DNA of 11,405 bases from Nitratireductor sp. (lineage in GTDB: Bacteria > Pseudomonadota > Alphaproteobacteria > Rhizobiales > Rhizobiaceae). Both the position numbers and the translations under genes were made by a program. Below, piece after piece: positions 1-6,697 of this stretch (position 1 is the stretch's first letter; each line of letters begins with the position of its first letter). Below the pieces are notes generated by a model, which did not search any database, was not told the DNA's origin, and saw nothing but the letters and a program-made list of their open reading frames with translations. The stretch is from assembly GCA_020441735.1 (NCBI GenBank), contig JAGRLQ010000168.1, positions 1 through 11,405 on the forward strand, in the 5' to 3' direction.

Positions 1-290
1 TCGCCGCACTTGCAAGCTGCCTTACGGGAGGTTTGGCCGCTGTTGCCCAGCACCGTGGCATCCAGCTTCACTCTGCACGTGCGATTGTCGAAGGCGACAT
101 CGATGTACGGGGAATCCTGGGAATGGATCCGGATATTCGCAACGGTTTCTCTGCAATTCGCGTCACGTTCGAGATCAACGCCGATGCTTCCGAAGAAGAC
201 ATCCGCGCACTTGTGGCGCAGTCCCAGAAACGCTCTGCCGTATTCGACATTCTGACCAACCCGACCAATGTCAGCGTCGACCTCGCCTGA
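1..290 (+). CDS. OsmC-family protein, C-terminal part (5' end outside window)
   Basis: The open frame enters the window at base 3 and ends at TGA 288-290; the start lies outside, and the internal TTG at base 33 is not a credible start. The visible start, ALASCLTGGLAAVAQ, is the central OsmC helix with its conserved (peroxidatic-type) cysteine. The segment ending DILTNPTNVSVDLA is the usual last strand of the fold. OsmC/Ohr proteins are small cytoplasmic thiol proteins, many of which reduce organic hydroperoxides. The second, resolving cysteine of classical members would lie near the RSAVFDI segment and is absent here, so this looks like one of the OsmC-like subfamilies of unclear substrate rather than a typical Ohr. 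It is followed after 223 bases by a flavoprotein gene and then a second OsmC-family gene on the same strand, suggesting a shared redox role. Family assignment is firm; function is not. Confidence 0.85.
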   Translation, partial: AALASCLTGGLAAVAQHRGIQLHSARAIVEGDIDVRGILGMDPDIRNGFSAIRVTFEINADASEEDIRALVAQSQKRSAVFDILTNPTNVSVDLA

Positions 291-302
291 GGTGCCGGCA
301 AA

Positions 303-326
303 CGACCGGGGCTGGTGCCCCGGTCG
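303..326 (+). terminator. Perfect 10-bp stem-loop after the OsmC-family gene
   Basis: CGACCGGGGC (303-312) and GCCCCGGTCG (317-326) form a perfect GC-rich stem with a TGGT loop, 12 bases after the stop codon at 290. Its position fits a transcription terminator or 3'-end stabilising hairpin. No T-run follows on either strand, so intrinsic termination would be weak, and read-through into the flavoprotein gene is possible. The rest of 291-513 holds no recognisable gene. Confidence 0.5.
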
Positions 327-513
327 CCCACCCAACTCCAAATTGAAAGCAAGCACACATGTACATCGCCCCCAAACACCTTGAGCGTGCCGCTAAGTTC
401 GACTTCGGTCTGTTCCGCCCGGTCGGCAAAAACGTCCAACCGCGCCGCGACGTACCCAACAGCAAATAAAGCCAGCAATAGCGTTCGCATCGACGGAACC
501 GGGAATAGAAAAG

Positions 514-1749
514 ATGAGAAATATCTCTGTCTTGATTATAGGCGCTGGCCAGGCTGGCCTGGCAATGAGCCGCTGCCTTTCGGATCGTTCGGTGCCTCAC
601 GTTGTATTGGAGCGCGGCGAAGTCGCCAACTCCTGGCGGCGTGAACGATGGGATAGCCTACGTCTGCTGACCCCCAACTGGCAAAGCCGGCTACCCGGTT
701 TCGCCTACCGCGGGAATGACCCGGACGGGTTCATGTCCATGCCAGAGATCATTGGCCATCTTGATGACTACGCCGAGACGATCGCCGCACCGGTTGAAAC
801 CGGAACCTCGGTTCTGTCGGTTCGTAGCGAAGGCGACGGATATCAGGTCTCCACCAATCGTGGGGAATGGAAATGCTCAAACCTGGTCGTGGCTACCGGA
901 GCATGCTCGATCGCAAATGTTCCAGCGCCGGCCTCTGCAATGCCGGACAGCATTACCCAGCTTACCCCGTTCGAGTACAAAACACCGGATCAGCTTGCTG
1001 CAGGCGGTGTTCTGGTTGTTGGGGCTTCGGCAACTGGCGTGCAACTCGCCTCGGAGATCAGCGCAAGCGGCCGGGAAGTCACATTGGCCGCCGGCGAACA
1101 TATCCGCATGCCGCGTTACTATCGCGGCCGCGACATACAGTGGTGGATGGAGTACGCCGGAATTCACGGCACCTCCATAAACGAAATTGATGATCTTGCC
1201 CGAGCGCGCACCGTTCCGTCGCTGCAATTGGTAGGCTCTTCCAGAAAGCAGTTTTTGGATCTGAACGCACTGCAGAAACAAGGCGTGGAGATAACCGGAC
1301 GTGTGGCCGGCATTCGCGACAGTCACATCCAGTTTTCAGGTTCTCTGGCAAACTGCTGTTCACTCTCCGACCTGAAGATGAACCGGCTGCTTTTGACACT
1401 CGATGCCTGGGCACGGGAAACCGGCATTGAGGGCATCGAGCCGGCTGTGAGATTTGATCCGACCGCCGTTTCAAAAGCACCACGCCTGACTGCCAGTCTT
1501 TCAGACGGCAGGTTTCGAACTGTCATCTGGGCGACGGGATTCAGGCCTGATTTTCATTGGCTCGAACTGCCAGTCTTCGACCAGCGCGGACGTCTTCTTC
1601 ACGAAGAGGGCCATGTTGCTCCCGGTCTCTACGTCCTCGGCCTGCCGTTTCTGCGGAGAAGAAATTCAGCGCTGATCGACGGTGTCGGCAAAGACGCCGA
1701 AACGCTTGCCGATCACATCATTCGAAACCGCGGCCTGTTGGCTGCCTGA
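514..1749 (+). CDS. FAD/NAD(P)-dependent flavoprotein, CzcO/flavin monooxygenase-like
   Basis: A 411-residue protein with the layout of single-component flavoprotein monooxygenases and the related CzcO-type oxidoreductases. An N-terminal FAD-binding Rossmann motif GAGQAG is at residues 10-15. The NSWRRERWDSLRLLTP segment (39-54) is typical of this class. A second dinucleotide-binding motif GASATG at 170-175 would bind NAD(P)H. The VIWATGFRPDF segment at 338-348 matches the conserved ATG region that closes the FAD site. Length matches the family. The ATG at 514 was chosen because the Rossmann strand follows at once; the upstream ribosome site (GGAA near 502) is weak. The next gene starts 13 bases after the stop, so the two are probably co-transcribed. 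The substrate cannot be read from sequence. Flanking OsmC proteins suggest chemistry with peroxides, sulfur or reactive electrophiles, but this is inference. Confidence 0.85.
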   Translation: MRNISVLIIGAGQAGLAMSRCLSDRSVPHVVLERGEVANSWRRERWDSLRLLTPNWQSRLPGFAYRGNDPDGFMSMPEIIGHLDDYAETIAAPVETGTSVLSVRSEGDGYQVSTNRGEWKCSNLVVATGACSIANVPAPASAMPDSITQLTPFEYKTPDQLAAGGVLVVGASATGVQLASEISASGREVTLAAGEHIRMPRYYRGRDIQWWMEYAGIHGTSINEIDDLARARTVPSLQLVGSSRKQFLDLNALQKQGVEITGRVAGIRDSHIQFSGSLANCCSLSDLKMNRLLLTLDAWARETGIEGIEPAVRFDPTAVSKAPRLTASLSDGRFRTVIWATGFRPDFHWLELPVFDQRGRLLHEEGHVAPGLYVLGLPFLRRRNSALIDGVGKDAETLADHIIRNRGLLAA

Positions 1750-1751
1750 AC

Positions 1752-1757
1752 AGGAGG
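1752..1757 (+). promoter_or_regulatory. Strong Shine-Dalgarno AGGAGG fixing the start of the second OsmC-family gene
   Basis: A perfect AGGAGG lies five bases before ATG 1763. This favours that ATG over an in-frame ATG at 1682 that would lie inside the preceding flavoprotein gene. Confidence 0.8.
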
Positions 1758-1762
1758 TTCAA

Positions 1763-2329
1763 ATGCTTGCACTTGAAACTGAAAACAACCGGCAGCCCGA
1801 ACGCGACGCGATTATCCGCGAGCGCCAGAACAATGTCATAGCGCGGATGGAACAAAATCCGGAAAGCGCAAAAAGCACTATCGTCACCACCGGCCGGATC
1901 GAGGAAGGGCTGGTCTGCCACGTCGAGCAAGGAAAGTTCGCAGCTATAACCGATCTTGGCCGCGGAATGGGTGGCGATGCTGCCGGACCTTCCCCGGGAT
2001 TCTATGCCCGCGCAGGGATTGTCGGGTGTGTCGGCATGGCAATCAAGATGCTTGCCGCGCGTGAAGGCCTTGTGTTTCGGAAAGTGACGACCACGGTTGA
2101 AACCGACTTTGACGATGGAGCCCTTTTCGGTATTGGACCCGCCAGTGCTGCACCAACGGAAACCCGGGTTATCATCGAGATAGAAAGCGATGAGGATCCG
2201 GATACCATTTATCAATTGGTGGGCCTCGCACTGGAAATGGACCCGTGGTTTCTCGCGCTGCGTGATGCGCAAATGGTCTGGCCGAAGCTGTCGGTAACCC
2301 GGCCAGATCTCGTTGGGCGCGCCGACTGA
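1763..2329 (+). CDS. OsmC-family protein (complete, divergent)
   Basis: A 188-residue protein. The start is set by the AGGAGG site five bases upstream. Residues 1-35 are a polar, charged extension not typical of the fold. The OsmC fold then runs from about residue 43 (TGRIEEGLVCHVEQGKF), through the central helix GIVGCVGMAIKMLAAREG (85-102) with the conserved cysteine C89, to the strand RVIIEIES (135-142) and the last helix. Where classical OsmC/Ohr proteins carry the second redox cysteine, this protein has LALEMDPWFLALRD, with none; C52 is the only other cysteine. It may therefore use a non-standard mechanism or have a non-peroxidase role. It follows the flavoprotein gene by 13 bases and very likely shares its transcript. 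It is the second OsmC-family gene in 2.3 kb, and the two are clearly divergent from each other. Family assignment is good; activity is unknown. Confidence 0.8.
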   Translation: MLALETENNRQPERDAIIRERQNNVIARMEQNPESAKSTIVTTGRIEEGLVCHVEQGKFAAITDLGRGMGGDAAGPSPGFYARAGIVGCVGMAIKMLAAREGLVFRKVTTTVETDFDDGALFGIGPASAAPTETRVIIEIESDEDPDTIYQLVGLALEMDPWFLALRDAQMVWPKLSVTRPDLVGRAD

Positions 2330-2400
2330 CCTTGGTTGCAGAGCCATCTCGCCTGCGTTGAACTTGCGTTGCTACCAGACGAATTAGTGCAAGGGATAAA

Positions 2401-2825
2401 GGTGCTGTCAGACCAACTCGATCCAGTCCCCGGTTTGCGGAAGTCCCTGCCCTAGCCGCCGCAGAGTTGCCGCCACTCGGCAAGGGCGACGGTGTGGTTA
2501 TGCTTGAAGTTTTGTCTGCTGTAGAGATGGCGTTCCCGGTTGAAGTGGTTGTGGATTGAGCCGTGGAGGGCAGCGAATTTCTGCAGACTTTGCATCTGCC
2601 GGAAGCGCTGCATCGCTCTTTCCCTTCGTCGTAATGGTAAGGGACTGTTCTCCGTCCGGGTGTTGATGCAACGGCCATCGGTTTCGTGGCTGATATCGAT
2701 GCCGCGTTCATGCAGCAGATCTTCCACATTGCGAAGCGACAGCGGGAACCGGTTTATTCTGACAAGCCCCTTGAAGCCTCCTGCCAAATCCCGGAGTGGC
2801 ACACGATACAAACCTGGACAGCATA
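2401..2825 (-). mobile_element. Internally deleted IS6-family element (mini-IS relic)
   Basis: The right end starts GGTGCTGTCAGACC at 2401, a sequence repeated at two other IS6 remnants in this window (10961 and 11291). A degenerate opposite end is seen at 2817-2823, where the - strand reads TGCTGTC as in the right end. Between them lies a shortened transposase frame on the - strand. The total, about 425 bp, is roughly half of a usual IS6-family element (about 0.8 kb). The 8 bases on either side do not form a duplication, so the target-site mark of insertion is lost or the outer boundary is not exact. The right end is well supported by the repeats; the left end is weaker. Confidence 0.6.
2452..2811 (-). 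pseudogene. IS6-family transposase, internally deleted
   Basis: The frame encodes 119 residues, against about 230-240 for intact IS6-family transposases. The C-terminal half is clear: TENSPLPLRRRERAMQRFRQ, then SLQKFAALHGSIHNHFNRER, then LAEWRQLC match the usual end of this family, including the catalytic-region glutamate of the ENS segment. The N-terminal part RFPLSLRNVEDLLHERGIDI is also typical. Two stretches are missing: a short one between FKG and RFPLSL, and a long one between DISHET and GRCINTR that contained the two catalytic aspartates. The frame stays open across both gaps, so the deletions were in frame or occurred late. It cannot encode an active transposase. The first codon would be TTG at 2811; the true N-terminus is uncertain. 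Confidence 0.75.
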
Positions 2826-2856
2826 CTGTTATCGTTTGTTTTTCTACCTCCCGTCA

Positions 2857-2884
2857 TTGTTTGGTTGCCCGCCGGCAATATACT
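2857..2884 (+). promoter_or_regulatory. Candidate sigma70-type promoter for the dehydrogenase gene
   Basis: A near-consensus -10 box TATACT (2879-2884) sits 16 bases after a weak -35 box TTGTTT (2857-2862). This predicts a start near 2891 and a leader of about 78 bases before ATG 2969. The -10 box overlaps the left arm of a dyad, as expected for a repressed promoter. The weak -35 box keeps confidence modest. Confidence 0.4.
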
Positions 2885-2907
2885 GACTGTTTGGTCAGTA
2901 ATGCCGG
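2872..2907 (+). promoter_or_regulatory. Nested inverted repeat, likely repressor operator
   Basis: The inner arms TACTGAC (2881-2887) and GTCAGTA (2894-2900) are a perfect 7-bp inverted repeat separated by TGTTTG. Outer arms CCGGCA (2872-2877) and TGCCGG (2902-2907) extend the symmetry with unequal small gaps. The size and ACTGAC/GTCAGT half sites resemble operators of TetR-family repressors. It overlaps the candidate -10 box upstream of the dehydrogenase gene, so binding would block transcription. No regulator gene is in the window, and the regulator family is a guess from the motif. As RNA the same bases could form a hairpin, but they lie upstream of or at the predicted transcript start. 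Confidence 0.5.
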
Positions 2908-2968
2908 TTTGCGCAGGTCGACAATGCCTGCGCTGTCCGTTGAATGAGCAGGGAGGAGACAGGTTCTA

Positions 2969-3901
2969 ATGGAATCCGGAGAGAGCGATTTCAAGCATGC
3001 TGCCGTGGTGGGATGTGGCCTTATCGGGGCAGGCTGGGCAGCACAGATGCTGATGCATGGCTTGATCGTGACCGCGTGCGACCTGGTTATGGAGCCTGAT
3101 GCCTTGCTCGCCAGTGTGCGAGCACGATTGATTGAAGCCGGGACACCAGAAAAGGAGGCCGATACCCTCATGGAACGGTTCCACTGTCAGCGCGATCTGG
3201 AAACCGCCGTCGCCAATGTGCAATGGGTGCAGGAGAGCATTATCGAAGACGTTGATCGCAAGCGTGAGGTGATTTCGCGCATCGATGCAGCAACGGCACC
3301 CGATGTGATCATTGCCACAAGCACATCGAGCCTGAAAATCGTCGATATGCAGGTCGGCTCGAAGCATCCGGAACGATTTCTTGCGGGCCACCCCTTCCTT
3401 CCCGTTACGCTCATCCCGCTGGTTGAGGTTATGGGCGGGCCGGACACTTCGGCAGAGACAATCGAAAAGGCGATGGCATTTTATGCCAGGATCGGAAAAG
3501 CGCCGATCCACGTGCTCAAGGAAATTGCCGGTCTCGTGGGCAACAGGCTGCAAGCCGCAGTCCAGCGCGAAGCGTTCTACATGTTGAGTGAGGGAGTTGC
3601 CTCTGCGGCGGATATCGACAAGGCGCTGAGTGAAGGCCTAGGCCCGCGCTGGGCAGCCACCGGGGCGATCATCAGCTTTGCCCTGGCAGGCGGCGACAAG
3701 GGTATCCGAGGTGCATTTTCACAGTTTGCGCCGGTCCTGCGCACGTTCTGGAAAGAACTGGGCGATCCGAAAGTAACACCCGAACTCGAGCAAGAGATCA
3801 TTGCGGCATGCGATGCGATGCTTGAGGACACTCCCGCGGAGGAATGGATGGACAGACGCTGGAAAGTCGTGCGCGCTGCGCAGAAAGCCAAGTTGAACTA
3901 G
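2969..3901 (+). CDS. 3-hydroxyacyl-CoA dehydrogenase-family protein, probable L-carnitine dehydrogenase
   Basis: A 310-residue cytoplasmic NAD-dependent dehydrogenase. The N-terminal Rossmann motif GCGLIG is at residues 15-20. The catalytic pair is H141 (in GHPFLP) and E153 (in PLVEV), twelve residues apart as in the 3-hydroxyacyl-CoA dehydrogenase superfamily, with N192 in the following GLVGNRL segment. The C-terminal helical domain contains the EGLGPRWAATG stretch (222-232) typical of carnitine dehydrogenases and lambda-crystallins, and length fits that branch (about 320 residues). Carnitine dehydrogenase oxidises L-carnitine to 3-dehydrocarnitine. The convergent BKACE and thioesterase genes supply the next two known steps, which supports this substrate. 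Oddly, the usual HPFNP reads HPFLP (L144). Start ATG 2969 follows a GGGAGGAG ribosome site ending about ten bases upstream. Alternatives are L-gulonate dehydrogenase or another short beta-hydroxy acid dehydrogenase. The gene ends 45 bases before the convergent livF-type gene. Confidence 0.75.
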   Translation: MESGESDFKHAAVVGCGLIGAGWAAQMLMHGLIVTACDLVMEPDALLASVRARLIEAGTPEKEADTLMERFHCQRDLETAVANVQWVQESIIEDVDRKREVISRIDAATAPDVIIATSTSSLKIVDMQVGSKHPERFLAGHPFLPVTLIPLVEVMGGPDTSAETIEKAMAFYARIGKAPIHVLKEIAGLVGNRLQAAVQREAFYMLSEGVASAADIDKALSEGLGPRWAATGAIISFALAGGDKGIRGAFSQFAPVLRTFWKELGDPKVTPELEQEIIAACDAMLEDTPAEEWMDRRWKVVRAAQKAKLN

Positions 3902-3946
3902 AGCTGGGCCTGTTGAGACCCACTAGTGCCAAGGTGAACGGCCCCA

Positions 3947-4648
3947 TCAGACCTCCAGCCACTCCTTGCGCACGTCTTCACGCTCCTTCAACTCGGCCGG
4001 AGTGCCTTCGAATACCACCTTGCCGTGGCCCATGACATAGACCCGGTGTGCAATATCGAGCGCAATCGACAGTTTCTGTTCGACCAGCAGCGTCGATACC
4101 CCCCGCTTCGCAATCTCCTGCAACAGTTCCGCCACACGCTGCACCATTTGCGGGCTCAAGCCTTCGGTCGGCTCATCGATCATCACCAGGTTGGGATCGC
4201 CCATCAGTGTCCTGCACATGGTCAGCATCTGCTGCTCGCCGCCTGACAAGACCGTGGCTTCGACGTCGGCACGTTCTTCCAAGTTGGAGAACATGTTGAA
4301 CATGTCCTGCATCGACCAGCGTCCGGAGCCATCCTTTTGCCCGGGCTTCAGGCCAAGGATGAGATTCTGCCTTGTGGTCAGTCCCAAAAAGATATCGCGG
4401 TTTTCCGGCACATAGCCGATCCCAAGCCGGGAGATTTCGTAGGCCTTCTTGCCGGCAATCTGCATTCCGTTGAACTTGACCGATCCCATCGGCGTCAGAT
4501 CGCCCATGATCGCCTTGCATGTAGTCGAGCGGCCAACGCCATTTCGGCCCAGCAGCGCGACAATCTCTCCTGCGTGAATGTCGAGATTCACGCCTTGGAG
4601 GATATGCGACTTGCCGTAATAGGCGTGCATGTCACGTACTTCCAGCAT
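3947..4648 (-). CDS. livF: LivF-type ATP-binding protein of branched-chain-type (HAAT) ABC transporter
   Basis: A 233-residue ABC ATPase, the second of two in this transporter, placed on the cytoplasmic face of the membrane. It has the ABC signature LSGGEQQ (134-140), Walker B LVMIDEPTEGLSP (154-166) and the LivF-type LLVEQK switch (187-192), where Q191 takes the place of the histidine found in LivG. The Walker A motif reads GRNGVGRST (34-42): arginine 40 (codon CGC at 4531-4529) replaces the usual lysine. The start was set at ATG 4648, one base after the stop of livG, because the fold begins there (MLEVRDMHAYYG); a longer reading would extend into livG. It is the last gene of the operon. Proteins of this family energise uptake of leucine-type amino acids, but also of urea, amides and aromatic or other small acids. 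Carnitine or a related compound is suggested here by gene context only. Confidence 0.92.
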   Translation of the reverse strand: MLEVRDMHAYYGKSHILQGVNLDIHAGEIVALLGRNGVGRSTTCKAIMGDLTPMGSVKFNGMQIAGKKAYEISRLGIGYVPENRDIFLGLTTRQNLILGLKPGQKDGSGRWSMQDMFNMFSNLEERADVEATVLSGGEQQMLTMCRTLMGDPNLVMIDEPTEGLSPQMVQRVAELLQEIAKRGVSTLLVEQKLSIALDIAHRVYVMGHGKVVFEGTPAELKEREDVRKEWLEV

Positions 4649-4649
4649 G

Positions 4650-5408
4650 TCAGTGCTCCGCCTGAAGAGCCGCTCCGAGATAGGCTTCCTGGACTTTGGG
4701 GTTTGCCCGCACCTCTTCCGGAGGGGCGGTAGCGATGATCTCGCCGTAGACCAGAACCGAAATCCGGTCGGCCAGGCCGAACACCACACCCATGTCGTGC
4801 TCCACCATGACCAAGGTCTTGTCCTGCGTAACCTTGCGGATCAGGTCCACGATGTAGTCCGTTTCCGAATGGCTCATCCCGGCAGTTGGTTCGTCCAGCA
4901 TGATCACATCGGCGCCACCGGCAATGGTGATTCCGATCTCCAACGCCCTTTGCTCTGCGTAGGATAGCACACCTGCCGGCAGCTCGGCCCGCGACGTCAG
5001 GTTGATTTGCTCCAGCAGTTCCATTGTCTTGCTGGTCAGTTCCGGCGAGCGGCCGACCATGTTCCAGAATGAGTATTTGTAACCTTGTGACCACAGCAAA
5101 GAGCAGCGGATATTCTCGAACACGCTCATTCTCGGAAAGATGTTGGTGATCTGAAATGACCGGCTAAGACCCATCCGGTTTATCTGATAGGGCGCCTTGC
5201 CGGCCAGGTCATGCCCGTGCAGCCGCACCGTACCGCTGGTACACGGGAAGCGTCCTGTAATCAGATTGAACAAGGTCGACTTGCCGGCACCGTTCGGCCC
5301 GATAATGGCGTGGCGCTCTCCCGCAGCAATGGAAAGATCGACGCCGCGAATGATTTCGGTTTTGCCAAATCTCTTGTGCAGGCCGTCCAATTGCAATGCG
5401 GGAGTCAT
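4650..5408 (-). CDS. livG: LivG-type ATP-binding protein of branched-chain-type (HAAT) ABC transporter
   Basis: A 252-residue ABC ATPase with all expected motifs: Walker A GPNGAGKS (37-44), Q-loop glutamine 86 in RSFQITNIF, signature LSYAEQR (148-154, a normal LivG variant), Walker B VIMLDEPTAGMS (168-179) and switch histidine 204 in MVEHD. It pairs with the LivF-type protein to drive the LivH/LivM permease. ATG 5408 was preferred because a GGAAAGGTG ribosome site lies just upstream and the family usually begins here. The in-frame ATG at 5444 overlaps the livM stop (TAATG) and would add 12 residues; it remains possible. The stop is one base from the livF start, so the two are translationally coupled. 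Confidence 0.9.
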   Translation of the reverse strand: MTPALQLDGLHKRFGKTEIIRGVDLSIAAGERHAIIGPNGAGKSTLFNLITGRFPCTSGTVRLHGHDLAGKAPYQINRMGLSRSFQITNIFPRMSVFENIRCSLLWSQGYKYSFWNMVGRSPELTSKTMELLEQINLTSRAELPAGVLSYAEQRALEIGITIAGGADVIMLDEPTAGMSHSETDYIVDLIRKVTQDKTLVMVEHDMGVVFGLADRISVLVYGEIIATAPPEEVRANPKVQEAYLGAALQAEH

Positions 5409-5443
5409 GGCGCACCTTTCCCAACCGTATTGGCCTGATGCCA

Positions 5444-6697
5444 TTATTCACGCAGCTTGGGTGCGTTGCGGTAGGCCAGCCAGAACCCGGTAATCATGGT
5501 TGCGATGGCGATGACCCAAGGCAGGATGGTGTGGCTGTCGAACGTAATCCAGAACAGACGCATTTCGATGTCGCCCACGGCTGCGTGGCGGACGTGAAAC
5601 AGCATTTCCATCAATCCGGCCAGACCCAATGCACCGATCGCGGCTGGTATCAGTGTGTTGACGTAGGGCACGACCAGCAAGCCAAGATTGCCCAATCGCA
5701 TCGCCGGCTGGTGCATCATCAGCAACCCCGCCAGGCCTCCGGGAAAAAACATTACCGTAGCCACGAAAAGGGCTCCGACATAAAGCTGCCAGAGCTCGGT
5801 TTGCAGGCTGAGTACCGATTGAAGCAACGTGAAAACAATCGCGCCGATGATCGGCCCAAAGAAGAAGCCCGTGCCGCCCAGAAACGTGATCAGCAGGATC
5901 ATGCCGGACTTACCCAGATTAAGGTCGGTCTCTGTGAGGATTTCGAAGTTGATGGCGACCAGGGCTCCGGCGATACCGGCGAAAAAACCGGCACCGCAGA
6001 ACGAGAAATATCTAACCCAACGTGCCGAATATCCGAGGAACTCGGCGCGCTCCGGATTGTCCCTGACTGCATTGGCCATGCGGCCGACCGGTGTGCGCGA
6101 GAACAAGTACATCAGCAGGGCGGAGACAATCGTCCAGAACGCGATCAGATAATAGACCTCATTCTGCTGCAGGAACTTCACGCCAAAGAAGGGTTTGAAA
6201 TAGGTCCGGTCACCCGAAATCCCCTCTTCGCCGCCAAAGAAAACGATAATGATCAGCGAGCAGGCTGCGACCAGTTCACCGATACCCAGCGAGATCATCG
6301 CAAAAACCGTGCCCGCCTTGCGGGTAGAAAAGGATCCCACGATGGTTGCCAGGCCCAGACTGAACAATCCGCCGAAGATGGGCAGCACATGCAGCCATAT
6401 CGGCAACTCATTGGCTTCAACCAGATTCATGACATGCATGCAGAAGAACCCGCCAACGCCCATATAGACGGCATGGCCGAAGCTAAGCATCCCACCCTGG
6501 CCCAACAGCATGTTGTAGCTCAGCGCAAAGATGATGGTGATCATCATCTGGTTCAGGATGGTGATGGCGCTATTGGCCTGGAACACTTGCGGCAGCACCA
6601 AAAGAACCACAACTGCCACGATCCAAGGCAATGAACTGCGCAGGGCATTGCCGTTCGCAGGGGAAACTGCGGAAGAACTATCGGGTATCCCGGTCAT
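5444..6697 (-). CDS. livM: LivM-type permease of HAAT ABC transporter, with C-terminal extension
   Basis: A 417-residue inner-membrane permease. A short polar N-terminus (1-22) precedes a first hydrophobic segment (about 24-38), followed by the typical LivM core: YNMLLGQGGMLSFGHAVYMG (61-80), the GISGD loop (159-163), the cytoplasmic coupling segment GRMANAVRDNPERAEFLGY (205-223) and the FFPGGLAGLL end (317-326). Most LivM proteins stop shortly after that motif. Here about 87 further residues follow, with hydrophobic stretches near 337-366 and 389-409, so two or more extra membrane spans are likely. Its ATG overlaps the livH stop in an ATGA arrangement, showing translational coupling. It forms the channel with LivH; substrate choice is mainly set by the binding protein. 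Confidence 0.92.
   Translation of the reverse strand: MTGIPDSSSAVSPANGNALRSSLPWIVAVVVLLVLPQVFQANSAITILNQMMITIIFALSYNMLLGQGGMLSFGHAVYMGVGGFFCMHVMNLVEANELPIWLHVLPIFGGLFSLGLATIVGSFSTRKAGTVFAMISLGIGELVAACSLIIIVFFGGEEGISGDRTYFKPFFGVKFLQQNEVYYLIAFWTIVSALLMYLFSRTPVGRMANAVRDNPERAEFLGYSARWVRYFSFCGAGFFAGIAGALVAINFEILTETDLNLGKSGMILLITFLGGTGFFFGPIIGAIVFTLLQSVLSLQTELWQLYVGALFVATVMFFPGGLAGLLMMHQPAMRLGNLGLLVVPYVNTLIPAAIGALGLAGLMEMLFHVRHAAVGDIEMRLFWITFDSHTILPWVIAIATMITGFWLAYRNAPKLRE

Noticed and set aside
68..490. Open frame on the - strand starting with a signal-like MRTLLLALFAVGYVAA
   Set aside because: It runs through the 303-326 hairpin and far into the OsmC gene on the other strand, and no family is recognisable after the first 20 residues.
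3902..3946. Possible bidirectional terminator between the convergent dehydrogenase and livF genes
   Set aside because: Only short GGGCC/GGCCC arms far apart and an 8-bp CACTAGTG palindrome are present; neither makes a convincing terminator hairpin with a T-run.
5396..6634. Long open frame (412 codons) on the + strand
   Set aside because: It lies wholly opposite livM and livG; its product is a low-complexity, Q/D/H-rich sequence typical of the mirror frame of a membrane-protein gene, with no recognisable domain.
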